Assembly (NCBI RefSeq): GCF_025628965.1
Contig: NZ_JAOTEN010000002.1
Span: 372,001-436,000, forward strand
Origin: Chryseobacterium gilvum
GTDB lineage: Bacteria > Bacteroidota > Bacteroidia > Flavobacteriales > Weeksellaceae
Direction: 5' to 3'
DNA: 64,000 nt
The position numbers were made by a program, and so were the translations under genes. The notes beneath the pieces are model-generated. The model was not told where the DNA came from. It was given only the letters and a program-made list of their open reading frames with translations, and did no database searches. How positions within the stretch are numbered: position 1 is the stretch's first letter; every line of letters begins with the position of its first letter. Below are positions 42,719-50,635 of this stretch, piece by piece.

Positions 42719-45247
42719 ATGGATTATAAGTTTTCACAAGGTTTGAGCCAAGTGTTCAAACAAAGCAAAAATGAAGCTAAGCGGCTGAAAAGTGAATTTC
42801 TTAATACAGAACATCTACTTTTAGGTATTATAAAAACAGAAAACTCTGCTAAAGAAATCCTTCAAAACCTCAACGCCGATTTAACACAAATCAGAAGAAA
42901 AATTGAAACTTTAAATACAGTAAGTTTAAATCCTATTTCTGAGGAAGTCACCAATATTTCATTCACGAAAATGGCAGATCATTCCATTAAGCGTGCAGAG
43001 CTGGAATGCAGACAGTATAAAAGCAATGAGATCAATACCGTTCACCTTCTTTTAGGTATTCTATACAAATATGAAGACCCTACCTCAAGCATTTTAGGTG
43101 CTTATGATATCGATTATGAAGGAGTTTCAAAAGAGTACCAAACATTGCTTAAAAATTCCGGACAGGCGCCGCAGATGAGCGCTTATGATGATGACGATGA
43201 CCGTGAAGAATTTGAGCAGATGAGAAAGCCTACAGGAAATCTTGGTTCTGCAAAAAGTAAAACGCCGACTTTGGATAACTTCGGAAGAGACCTTACTTCT
43301 TTGGCAAGAGACGGGAAATTAGATCCTGTCATCGGCCGTGAAAAAGAAATTGAACGTGTTTCGCAGATTTTATCAAGAAGAAAGAAAAACAATCCTTTGT
43401 TAATTGGTGAGCCGGGTGTTGGTAAATCTGCCATTGCTGAAGGATTAGCCTTAAGAATTCAGCAGAAAAAAGTTTCAAGGGTTCTTTTTGGCAAGCGTGT
43501 GATCACATTGGATCTTGCGAGCTTAGTAGCCGGAACAAAGTACCGTGGCCAATTCGAAGAAAGAATGAAAGCCATTATGACAGAGCTTGAAAAAAACCGC
43601 GATGTCATTCTGTTTATCGATGAGCTGCATACTATTGTAGGAGCAGGAAGTTCTACAGGAAGTTTAGATGCTTCTAATATGTTTAAACCGGCTTTGGCAA
43701 GAGGCGAAATTCAATGTATTGGTGCAACCACTCTGGATGAATATCGTCAGTATATTGAGAAAGATGGTGCTTTAGAAAGAAGATTCCAAAAAGTGATGGT
43801 AGAACCAACCACCATTGACGAAACCATTCAGATTCTGAATCAGATTAAGGATAAATATGAAGAGCATCATAATGTAGTCTACACTCCTGAAGCGATTTTA
43901 GCGTGTGTCAATTTGACATCAAGATACATTACCGATCGTTTTTTACCGGATAAAGCTATTGATGCAATGGATGAAGCGGGATCCCGTGTTTATATTAAAA
44001 ACATGAAAGTTCCTACTGCGATCATCGATTTTGAAAAGAAAATTGAAGATATCAAAGAACTGAAGCAGAAAGCCGTAAAAGCACAGGATTACCTTGAAGC
44101 AAGAAAGCTGAAAGATGAGGAAGAACGTCTGCAGATGGAATTAAATTCTGCTCAGGATCAATGGGATAAAGATGTAAAAGAGAAAAAAGAAACCGTATCT
44201 GAAGAGAGTGTTGCAGAAGTTGTTTCTATGATGAGCGGTGTTCCGGTAACGAAAGTAGGTAAAAATGAGCTGGATAAACTGGCCGGAATGGATACCAACC
44301 TTAACGGAAAAGTAATCGGGCAGGAAGACGCTGTAAAAAAAGTAGTAAAAGCGATCCAGAGAAACAGAGCCGGACTAAAAGATCCGAACAGACCGATCGG
44401 AACCTTTATTTTCTTAGGAACAACAGGTGTCGGTAAAACTGAGCTGGCAAAAGTGATGGCAAGAGAACTTTTCGATTCTGACGAAGCTTTGATCAGAATT
44501 GATATGAGTGAATATATGGAGAAATTCGCGGTTTCAAGATTAGTCGGTGCGCCTCCGGGATATGTAGGATATGAAGAAGGTGGCCAGTTGACGGAAGCGG
44601 TACGAAGAAAACCATACGCCGTCGTTCTTTTGGATGAGATTGAAAAAGCGCATCCTGATGTATTCAATATTTTGTTACAGATTTTGGATGAAGGCCATGT
44701 TACCGACAGTTTAGGAAGAAAGATTGATTTCAGGAATACCATTATCATTCTTACCTCAAACATCGGAACCAGAGATATTAAAGACTTTGGAGACGGTGTA
44801 GGATTCGGAACCAATGCCAAGAAATCGAATTCAGATTCCAGAACAAGAAGTACGATCGAAAATGCACTTAAAAAAGCATTTGCACCGGAATTCTTGAACA
44901 GGATTGATGATATTGTGATCTTCAACTCTCTTGAAAGAACCGATATCACAAGAATTATCGATCTCGAACTGAGCAAGCTGTATTTAAGACTTGAAAAATT
45001 AGGCTATAAAGTAGAATTAACTACCGAAGCTAAAGATTTCATTTCAGAAAAAGGTTGGGATAAAGATTTCGGAGCGAGACCATTGAAGAGAGCGATTCAG
45101 AAATATATTGAAGATTTATTGGCTGAAATGCTTGTCAATAAACAATTGACTGAAGGAGAAACCGTAACTCTGGACGTCAATGAAGCTAAAGACGGACTGC
45201 AGGGAAAAACGCAGAAAACTAAAAAATCTGCAGAGAAATCTTCTTAG
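42719..45247 (+). CDS. clpC: ATP-dependent Clp protease ATP-binding subunit ClpC
   Basis: An 842-residue Hsp100 unfoldase that feeds proteins to ClpP. In order it has two Clp N-repeats (residues about 1-145), AAA domain 1 with Walker A GEPGVGKSA near residue 230, a UVR-type coiled middle (KAQDYLEARKLKDEEERL), AAA domain 2 with Walker A GTTGVGKTE near residue 566, and the D2 small domain (FAPEFLNRIDDIVIF). The ATG at 42719 is chosen over the TTG at 42704. It is monocistronic; the mcsAB-ctsR genes found with clpC in Firmicutes are absent. Confidence 0.95.
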   Translation: MDYKFSQGLSQVFKQSKNEAKRLKSEFLNTEHLLLGIIKTENSAKEILQNLNADLTQIRRKIETLNTVSLNPISEEVTNISFTKMADHSIKRAELECRQYKSNEINTVHLLLGILYKYEDPTSSILGAYDIDYEGVSKEYQTLLKNSGQAPQMSAYDDDDDREEFEQMRKPTGNLGSAKSKTPTLDNFGRDLTSLARDGKLDPVIGREKEIERVSQILSRRKKNNPLLIGEPGVGKSAIAEGLALRIQQKKVSRVLFGKRVITLDLASLVAGTKYRGQFEERMKAIMTELEKNRDVILFIDELHTIVGAGSSTGSLDASNMFKPALARGEIQCIGATTLDEYRQYIEKDGALERRFQKVMVEPTTIDETIQILNQIKDKYEEHHNVVYTPEAILACVNLTSRYITDRFLPDKAIDAMDEAGSRVYIKNMKVPTAIIDFEKKIEDIKELKQKAVKAQDYLEARKLKDEEERLQMELNSAQDQWDKDVKEKKETVSEESVAEVVSMMSGVPVTKVGKNELDKLAGMDTNLNGKVIGQEDAVKKVVKAIQRNRAGLKDPNRPIGTFIFLGTTGVGKTELAKVMARELFDSDEALIRIDMSEYMEKFAVSRLVGAPPGYVGYEEGGQLTEAVRRKPYAVVLLDEIEKAHPDVFNILLQILDEGHVTDSLGRKIDFRNTIIILTSNIGTRDIKDFGDGVGFGTNAKKSNSDSRTRSTIENALKKAFAPEFLNRIDDIVIFNSLERTDITRIIDLELSKLYLRLEKLGYKVELTTEAKDFISEKGWDKDFGARPLKRAIQKYIEDLLAEMLVNKQLTEGETVTLDVNEAKDGLQGKTQKTKKSAEKSS

Positions 45248-45272
45248 AATACAATAATTAAATTATACAAAG

Positions 45273-45297
45273 ACACCGGGATTACTCGGTGTTTTTT
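45273..45297 (+). terminator. Intrinsic terminator after clpC
   Basis: ACACCG (45273-45278) pairs with CGGTGT (45287-45292) across an 8-base loop, then T-rich tail. Confidence 0.75.
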
Positions 45298-45370
45298 ATT
45301 TTATAGATACCCCAGAATATCGTTTTTATCAATGCCTAAAATTATCATTTTTTTGTGAATAAGATTATTG

Positions 45371-45378
45371 TAATTTTG
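45371..45378 (+). promoter_or_regulatory. Bacteroidetes-type -7 box (TAATTTTG) of mnmA
   Basis: Exact TAnnTTTG match 46 bases before the mnmA ATG. A T-run ending in TTTG lies 15 bases upstream (to 45355). Confidence 0.6.
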
Positions 45379-45424
45379 CGGCTCAACTAAGAACTCCCGT
45401 TAAGAGTGTCGTAAAATTGAATAC

Positions 45425-46612
45425 ATGAAAGTAGTAGTAGGCCTTTCCGGAGGTGTAGATTCAAGTGTGACAGCGTATTTGCTGCAGCAACAAGGGCATG
45501 AAGTGGTTGCCCTTTTTATGAGAAACTGGAATGATGCTTCCGTAACATTGGAAGATGAGTGTCCTTGGATTGAGGACAGCAACGACGCCTTAATGGTGGC
45601 TCAGAAATTAGGAATTCCGTTTCAGGTGATTGATATGAGTGAGCTGTATAAGGAGCGTATTGTCGATTATATGTTTGACGAATATCAAAGAGGAAGAACT
45701 CCTAATCCTGATGTTTTATGCAACCGCGAAGTAAAATTCGACGTTTTTATGAAAACAGCACTGTCTTTAGGTGCTGATAAAGTGGCAACAGGACACTATG
45801 CAAGAGTAGATTCTACCGTTGATGAAAATGGAAAAAAAATTTTTCATCTGTTAGCAGGAAAGGATAACAATAAAGACCAATCTTATTTTTTATGCCAATT
45901 ATCTCAGGATCAATTATCTAAAGCATTATTTCCAATCGGTGAGCTGACAAAACCACAGGTGAGAGAAATCGCGAAGGAAATCGGGTTGGTAACAGCCGAT
46001 AAAAAAGATTCTCAGGGATTGTGCTTTATTGGGAAAGTAAGCCTTCCACAGTTTTTACAGCAGCAGCTGACTCCGAAAGAGGGCGAAATTGTAGAAATTT
46101 TCAAAGATTCACCTTTATTTTCTATGGAAATTCCAGATTTTTCATCAAAAGAAGAAGAATTAGAATTTTTAAGCCAAAAAATTAATTATAAAAAAACAGA
46201 TGGTAAAATGATCGGAAAACACCAAGGTGCTCAGTTTTTTACTATCGGTCAAAGCAAAGGTTTAGGAATCGGCGGCCACAAAGAAAGCTGTTTCATTATT
46301 TCCAGAGATATGGACAACAATATCATCTTCGTTGGAGAAGGCCACAGCTTTCCGGGGCTTCACAAAAAAGCTTTAAAGATTGATAATTCAGAACTTCATT
46401 GGGTACGCGAAGATTTACGATTAAAAAACGGATCATCGATGAACGTTATGGCGAGATTCCGTTACCGTCAGGAACTTCAGAAGGCAACAATTTATCAGTT
46501 TGAAAATGCTTTTTATATGGAATTTGATGAGCCGCAATCTGCTATTGCAGAAGGACAGTTCGCAGCCTGGTATATCGAAGACGAGCTTTTAGGAAGCGGT
46601 GTCATTGCATAA
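45425..46612 (+). CDS. mnmA: tRNA 2-thiouridine(34) synthase MnmA
   Basis: A 395-residue enzyme that puts sulfur on U34 of tRNA-Lys, -Glu and -Gln. It has the PP-loop GGVDSSV at residues 9-15, the catalytic Cys in [11 protein letters not shown] and the second Cys in SQGLCFIG. It is about 30 residues longer than E. coli MnmA; the extra length lies between KEGEIVEIF and [25 protein letters not shown] and contains an acidic helix ([11 protein letters not shown]). The sulfur source could be a persulfide relay such as that of IscS/SufE-like proteins. A terminator shared with the hxlR-type gene follows. Confidence 0.95.
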   Translation: MKVVVGLSGGVDSSVTAYLLQQQGHEVVALFMRNWNDASVTLEDECPWIEDSNDALMVAQKLGIPFQVIDMSELYKERIVDYMFDEYQRGRTPNPDVLCNREVKFDVFMKTALSLGADKVATGHYARVDSTVDENGKKIFHLLAGKDNNKDQSYFLCQLSQDQLSKALFPIGELTKPQVREIAKEIGLVTADKKDSQGLCFIGKVSLPQFLQQQLTPKEGEIVEIFKDSPLFSMEIPDFSSKEEELEFLSQKINYKKTDGKMIGKHQGAQFFTIGQSKGLGIGGHKESCFIISRDMDNNIIFVGEGHSFPGLHKKALKIDNSELHWVREDLRLKNGSSMNVMARFRYRQELQKATIYQFENAFYMEFDEPQSAIAEGQFAAWYIEDELLGSGVIA

Positions 46613-46615
46613 TAT

Positions 46616-46641
46616 AAAAGACCTTTAAAAGGTCTTTTTTT
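46616..46641. terminator. Bidirectional terminator between mnmA and hxlR-type gene
   Basis: AAAAGACCTT (46616-46625) pairs perfectly with AAGGTCTTTT (46629-46638), loop of 3, with T-run on the plus strand and A-run on the other side, so it can serve both convergent genes. Confidence 0.85.
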
Positions 46642-46652
46642 ATGTCATTATT

Positions 46653-47063
46653 TTAAATATTACTTTCCGCCAAAATATTTTGCGATTCAGGATGGTCTGA
46701 GATTTCAGAATTATTCCCGATAATTTCTTTTCTGTGTTTAATGCCCCAATCCGTAAGATTATTAATGATCGTCTGCAAAGACTTCCCATGTTCTGTAAGC
46801 TCGTACTGTACGGTAATTGGCTGAGTATTCAAAACCGTTCGTTTAATCAGTTTATTGATCTCCAATTCTTTTAATTCTTTACTCAGCATTTTATTAGAAA
46901 TCCCGGACACATCATTCAGAATGTCTGAGAATCTTCTTTTGTTGTAATAACAGATTGATGAAATAATGGTTATTTTCCACTTCCCGCTTAATACGTCCAT
47001 AGAATCCTGCACCGCCATCATTTCTTTTTTATGCTTTTCGGTTTTTATAGGTTGACAACTCAT
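46653..47063 (-). CDS. HxlR family transcriptional regulator
   Basis: A 136-residue winged-helix regulator. The core from about residue 18 (DSMDVLSGKWKITIISSICYYNKRRFSDILNDV and ISNKMLSKELKELEINKLI) is typical of the HxlR/DUF24 family, in which several members sense quinones, aldehydes or disulfide stress through an N-terminal cysteine. A cysteine is present here at position 3, next to QP. It is divergent from two short-chain dehydrogenase genes across a 120-base region packed with GTTAC repeats, so regulation of those genes is likely. Confidence 0.9.
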   Translation of the reverse strand: MSCQPIKTEKHKKEMMAVQDSMDVLSGKWKITIISSICYYNKRRFSDILNDVSGISNKMLSKELKELEINKLIKRTVLNTQPITVQYELTEHGKSLQTIINNLTDWGIKHRKEIIGNNSEISDHPESQNILAESNI

Positions 47064-47068
47064 ATCTG

Positions 47069-47127
47069 GTTACTTTTAGGTTACAAGGTTACGCTGTAGT
47101 TACTGTTACTTTTCGTAACAAAGTTAC
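47069..47127. promoter_or_regulatory. GTTAC repeat array, probable HxlR operator
   Basis: Seven copies of GTTAC or its complement GTAAC lie within 59 bases: direct copies at 47069, 47080, 47088, 47099, 47105 and 47123, and an inverted one at 47115. Two perfect inverted pairs are formed: GTTAC-TTTTC-GTAAC (47105-47119) and GTAAC-AAA-GTTAC (47115-47127). The array fills the space between the hxlR-type start and the -7 box of the SDR operon. Confidence 0.7.
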
Positions 47128-47147
47128 CAAAATAAATTTAGATGTGG

Positions 47148-47155
47148 TAATTTTG
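47148..47155 (+). promoter_or_regulatory. Bacteroidetes-type -7 box (TAATTTTG) of the SDR operon
   Basis: Exact TAnnTTTG match, 28 bases before the start of the first SDR gene and 20 bases after the last GTTAC repeat. The -33 region would fall inside the GTTAC array, which fits repression by the divergent regulator. Confidence 0.6.
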
Positions 47156-47183
47156 TACCAGAAATTTAATACATAAAAGAACA

Positions 47184-47939
47184 ATGGACAAATTAAAAAA
47201 TAAAGTTGCTGTTATAACAGGTGCTTCAAAAGGAATAGGCGCTTCTATTGCAAAATATTTTGCAGCAGAGGGAGCAAAAGTAGTGGTAAATTATGCTTCA
47301 AGCAGAGAAGATGCAGATAAAGTAGTGCATGAGATTACCACTCATGGCGGAACCGCAATTGCTGTTCAGGGTGATGTTTCAAAGCAGGAAGATGTGATCA
47401 GATTGTTTGACGAGGCACAGAACGCTTTTGGCGCCTTGGATATTTTAGTAAATAATGCCGGAATTTATAATTATGAACCTATCGAGCAGGTTTCCGCTGA
47501 AACCTTTCACCAGCAATTCAACATCAATGTTTTGGGATCAATTTTTACCATTCAGTCAGCCGTAAAAATGTTTGGTGAAAAAGGTGGAAATATTATTAAT
47601 ATCAGTTCTGGAGCGAGTAACACTCCACTTCCTACCGGTTCTGTTTATTCTGCAACAAAATCAGCATTAGATGCCATCACGATTGCTTTGTCAAAGGAAT
47701 TTGCAGGCAAAAATATCCGTATCAATTCTATTTTGCCGGGTGTTGTAGAAACAGAAGGATCTCACAGTGCCGGATTTATCGGCAGTGAGTTTGAAGCAAA
47801 ATTGATCTCTACTACTCCACTGGGTCGTACCGGTCAACCGGAAGATATCGCAAAAGCGGTTGTCTTTCTTGCTTCTGATGACGCAGCATGGATCAACGGA
47901 GAAAAAATATCCGTTTCCGGTGGAATTTATGGTTTATAA
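47184..47939 (+). CDS. Short-chain dehydrogenase/reductase (FabG-like), first of two
   Basis: A 251-residue classical SDR. It has the cofactor motif TGASKGIG near the N-terminus, NNAG, the catalytic YSATK after SSGAS, and a C-terminal NGEKISVSGGIYGL. Position and length fit oxidoreductases of the 3-oxoacyl-ACP reductase or glucose 1-dehydrogenase kind; the true substrate is unknown. Under the inferred control of the HxlR regulator, it may reduce a carbonyl or quinone-type compound. The second SDR gene starts 18 bases after. Confidence 0.9.
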   Translation: MDKLKNKVAVITGASKGIGASIAKYFAAEGAKVVVNYASSREDADKVVHEITTHGGTAIAVQGDVSKQEDVIRLFDEAQNAFGALDILVNNAGIYNYEPIEQVSAETFHQQFNINVLGSIFTIQSAVKMFGEKGGNIINISSGASNTPLPTGSVYSATKSALDAITIALSKEFAGKNIRINSILPGVVETEGSHSAGFIGSEFEAKLISTTPLGRTGQPEDIAKAVVFLASDDAAWINGEKISVSGGIYGL

Positions 47940-47957
47940 AAATTTGAGTTTAAGAAA

Positions 47958-48728
47958 ATGGAAAGATTAAAAAATAAAGTAGCAGTAATAACCGGTGGAA
48001 ACAGCGGAATCGGATTTGGTATTGCAGAAGCGTTTAAAAATGAAGGTGCTGTAGGTACCATTACCGGAAGAAATGAAGTGACGTTACAAGATTCTATTAA
48101 GGCATTAAACGGAGAATTTATCGCGGTGAAAGGTGATGTTACCCATCTTGATGATTTAGAGAATATCTTTAAAAAAACAGCTGAGAAATTTGGCAAAATT
48201 GACGCCTTGGTGGTAAATGCAGGTGGCGTTGTTGATGGTATTGCAATGAATACAGTAGATCAAACCACAGAAGAAAGCTATGATAAATACATGGAGCTGA
48301 ATTTAAAAAGCGCGTACTTTACCGTTCAAAAATCACTTCCGTATCTGAACGACGGCGCTTCAATCATATTAATCGGGTCGAGTGCAGCACATCGTGCTGC
48401 GCCGGGAATGGCCATCTATTCGGCGGCAAAAGCTGCAATCATATCTTTAGCTAAAGGATTGTCTTTAGATTTATTATCCCGGAAAATCAGGGTAAATGCA
48501 CTTTCACCCGGATCTATCGATACCCCTGTTTTTGGAAAACTTGTCTCAGAGGAACAATTGGAGCAAGTAAAGCAGATGTGGATTGACATCACTCCTGTAG
48601 GAAGACAAGGGCTTCCATCGGACATTGGCAACGCCGCCGTATTTTTGGCATCTGATGAATCATCTTTCATCATTGGTACAGAAATTTTATCTGATGGTGG
48701 CCTTACCAACATCAGTCTGATGAGATAG
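47958..48728 (+). CDS. Short-chain dehydrogenase/reductase, second of two
   Basis: A 256-residue classical SDR with TGGNSGIG, NAGG in place of the usual NNAG, catalytic YSAAK after the GSSAAH segment, and IIGTEILSDGGLTNI at the end. It is only moderately similar to the gene before it, so the two are not a recent duplication but act in the same transcript. Targets may be related small carbonyl compounds. A terminator shared with the response-regulator gene follows. Confidence 0.9.
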   Translation: MERLKNKVAVITGGNSGIGFGIAEAFKNEGAVGTITGRNEVTLQDSIKALNGEFIAVKGDVTHLDDLENIFKKTAEKFGKIDALVVNAGGVVDGIAMNTVDQTTEESYDKYMELNLKSAYFTVQKSLPYLNDGASIILIGSSAAHRAAPGMAIYSAAKAAIISLAKGLSLDLLSRKIRVNALSPGSIDTPVFGKLVSEEQLEQVKQMWIDITPVGRQGLPSDIGNAAVFLASDESSFIIGTEILSDGGLTNISLMR

Positions 48729-48755
48729 ATCATCAAGATATAAAACTTCTAAAAC

Positions 48756-48788
48756 AAAAGTTCGGGATTAATATTCCGGACTTTTTTT
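48756..48788. terminator. Bidirectional terminator between SDR operon and LytTR gene
   Basis: AAAAGTTCGGGA (from 48756) pairs imperfectly with TCCGGACTTTT (to 48785), followed by T to 48788. It overlaps the stop codon region of the minus-strand LytTR gene. Confidence 0.7.
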
Positions 48789-49530
48789 AGCTAACCAGCC
48801 AATCCTTAAAATCTTTGACGCGGTCACGGCTTACGGTTATTTCTTCCTCCGGCTGAAAATTGAGTTCAACCTTATAATTGGGCGAAGTGTGAATATTTTT
48901 GATATACTCAGAATTGATGATAAACTGCCGGTTTACCCTGAAAAACGTTTTCTCATCTAAAACATCTTCCAGCTCATCGAGAGTAAAGTCTGAAGGATAA
49001 GTTCGCTCCTGCGTCTGCAGATAAACAATTTTATTTTCACTGAAAAAACAGCTCACTTCCTGGGTCTGGATAATTTTTAGATTATAGCCTATTTTAACCA
49101 AAATTCTTGAAAGTGTCGTTTTTTCTTTTTTGATTAACTGCTTAATTTCCTGTACGTTCCCGGAGTTGTCATCCGGTAAGAAAGATTTGAATTTTTCAAT
49201 AGCTGCAGAAAGATCTTCTTCTAATATGGGTTTGAGAAGATAATCAATGCTGTTCAGTTTAAATGCTTTTAGCGTGTACTGATCAAAAGCTGTTGTATAA
49301 ATAATAAACGCCTTGGTAGGAACCTTTTCAAAAATATCAAACGATAAACCGTCTCCCAGTACAATATCAGAAAAAATAAGCTGCGGATGATCATTTTGAG
49401 TAAACCATTCTATACCTTCTTCCACCGATTCTACCTTTGCAACTAATTCTATTTCAGGGAATACGCTTAGCATTCTTTCAAGCTTTCTTGCTGCTGGTTT
49501 TTCGTCTTCAATGATGAGCGTTCTGATCAT
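48787..49530 (-). CDS. LytTR family response regulator
   Basis: A 247-residue protein: receiver domain (residues about 1-115) with IIEDEKPAARKL and phospho-acceptor Asp55 in LIFSDIVLGDG, and a C-terminal LytTR DNA-binding domain (residues about 145-245; KIIQTQEVSCFFSENKIVYLQT, FFRVNRQFIINSEYI). Such regulators control adhesion, envelope or secretion genes and pair with LytS/YehU-type kinases. The cognate kinase is at 50625, upstream on the same strand, with three 2TM genes between. The distribution of LytTR-binding sites is not visible here. Confidence 0.94.
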   Translation of the reverse strand: MIRTLIIEDEKPAARKLERMLSVFPEIELVAKVESVEEGIEWFTQNDHPQLIFSDIVLGDGLSFDIFEKVPTKAFIIYTTAFDQYTLKAFKLNSIDYLLKPILEEDLSAAIEKFKSFLPDDNSGNVQEIKQLIKKEKTTLSRILVKIGYNLKIIQTQEVSCFFSENKIVYLQTQERTYPSDFTLDELEDVLDEKTFFRVNRQFIINSEYIKNIHTSPNYKVELNFQPEEEITVSRDRVKDFKDWLVS

Positions 49531-49580
49531 AAAGTGTTTATGTATTTATCTAAAATAAAAATAATTAAATCTTTTCAGTT

Positions 49581-49862
49581 TTAAAAATGAATAGGTTTTT
49601 TAGTTTTCTTAAGCTCGTCTTCCAGAATTTTATTTTCCCATTCGTTATTCAGCACAAATAATTTAACCGCTTTTACTGCTAAAATAATTCCCCAAATTGT
49701 AAGAATAAAAGATCCGCTGAAAATTGATCTTTCGAAATCTCCGGTTCTGTCATAATTTCTCGCCGCTATAATTACTGTAACAATTCCGAACCATACAAGG
49801 TTTCTGTAGAATTTTTTGAGTTGCTGCACTCTTTCGTAAGCCTGATTGTATTTCATGATCAT
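49581..49862 (-). CDS. Small 2TM domain protein, most diverged copy
   Basis: A 93-residue protein with the 2TM layout: an amphipathic start YERVQQLKKFYRNL, two membrane segments (VWFGIVTVIIAA and ILTIWGIILAVKAVKLF) and a charged tail beginning NNEWENKILEDEL, the counterpart of GKNWEEKKI in other copies. The family has no assigned function. It is 24 bases upstream of the next 2TM gene's stop on the minus strand and 50 bases before the regulator gene. Confidence 0.82.
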   Translation of the reverse strand: MIMKYNQAYERVQQLKKFYRNLVWFGIVTVIIAARNYDRTGDFERSIFSGSFILTIWGIILAVKAVKLFVLNNEWENKILEDELKKTKKPIHF

Positions 49863-49886
49863 TGTTTTAAATAGTGATAAAGAAAA

Positions 49887-50183
49887 TTAAAGTAGGTTCT
49901 TGTTTTTTTGGTCTTCTTCCATTAACTGCTGTATTTTTTTCTCTTCCCAGTTTTTTCCTATTCCGAAAACATTGGCGGCATGAGCGGCAAGACCAATTCC
50001 CCAACCCAACATAGGCCAGTAAAACCATAGATGTTCAGGAGAAGTCAGAAGATTCAGAATCAATAAAAAAGGGATGACAAGACAGTATGAAGTAAGGTTT
50101 CCGTAAAACTTTTTTAATTCCTGTACTCTTCTGGCCGCTTTTTCGTACGCAAGATTTTCTTTGTTGAATGATAGATTTTCCAT
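49887..50183 (-). CDS. Small 2TM domain protein
   Basis: A 98-residue protein with ARRVQELKKFYGNL, two membrane segments, the motif WFYWPMLGWGIGLAAHAANVFGIGKNWEEKKI and a Lys-rich end. It closely matches the C-terminal domain of the kinase at 50625 (WFYFPMLGWGIGIAAHGMSVFGIGKNW). It probably sits in the inner membrane with both ends in the cytoplasm and may contact that kinase. There is a 149-base gap before the next gene upstream. Confidence 0.87.
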   Translation of the reverse strand: MENLSFNKENLAYEKAARRVQELKKFYGNLTSYCLVIPFLLILNLLTSPEHLWFYWPMLGWGIGLAAHAANVFGIGKNWEEKKIQQLMEEDQKNKNLL

Positions 50184-50332
50184 AATGTTGTTAATTTTTG
50201 CAGTTCGCTTTTGTTTGATGATTCAAATGTAGCGCAGAAATTGCTGCCTGAAAACTTTATATGACTGAACGGTTATTATTAATTGCTGAGCCGTAAAATA
50301 TGATGATCTGAATTAATTTAAATAATGGCTCT

Positions 50333-50635
50333 TTACGGTTTATCCTTATTCATCAGTTCTTTGATCTTTTTCTCTTCCCAATTTCTTCCCAAAATGATAG
50401 AAGGTAAAAAAACGGTAAATGCATGAGACATCAAACCTACTCCCCAAAATAAAGGAAGTTGAATAAGATTCCAGCTCCAGAGTTTTTCACTCTGATTCAT
50501 TTTTATGGCTATCATCCCGATAACAAACAGGTTGACAAGCACATACACCATCAGATGAATATAAAATCCTTTTATTTTTTTTACTCTTTTCTCCACTTCT
50601 TTAAAGCGGATGTTTTTGTTTATATCATTTTCCAT
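50333..50635 (-). CDS. Small 2TM domain protein overlapping the kinase gene
   Basis: A 100-residue 2TM protein: FKEVEKRVKKIKGFYIHL, membrane segments VYVLVNLFVIGMIAI and WGVGLMSHAFTVFLPSIIL, then GRNWEEKKIKELM. Its start codon is 11 bases inside the end of the kinase gene, so it is translated together with the kinase. The overlap makes it very likely a functional partner of the kinase, or a domain split from it. Confidence 0.87.
   Translation of the reverse strand: MENDINKNIRFKEVEKRVKKIKGFYIHLMVYVLVNLFVIGMIAIKMNQSEKLWSWNLIQLPLFWGVGLMSHAFTVFLPSIILGRNWEEKKIKELMNKDKP

Noticed and set aside
44158-44976. Open frame of 272 codons on the minus strand
   Set aside because: It lies wholly antisense to clpC, is Ser/Leu-rich without a domain, and reflects the codon bias of the real gene.
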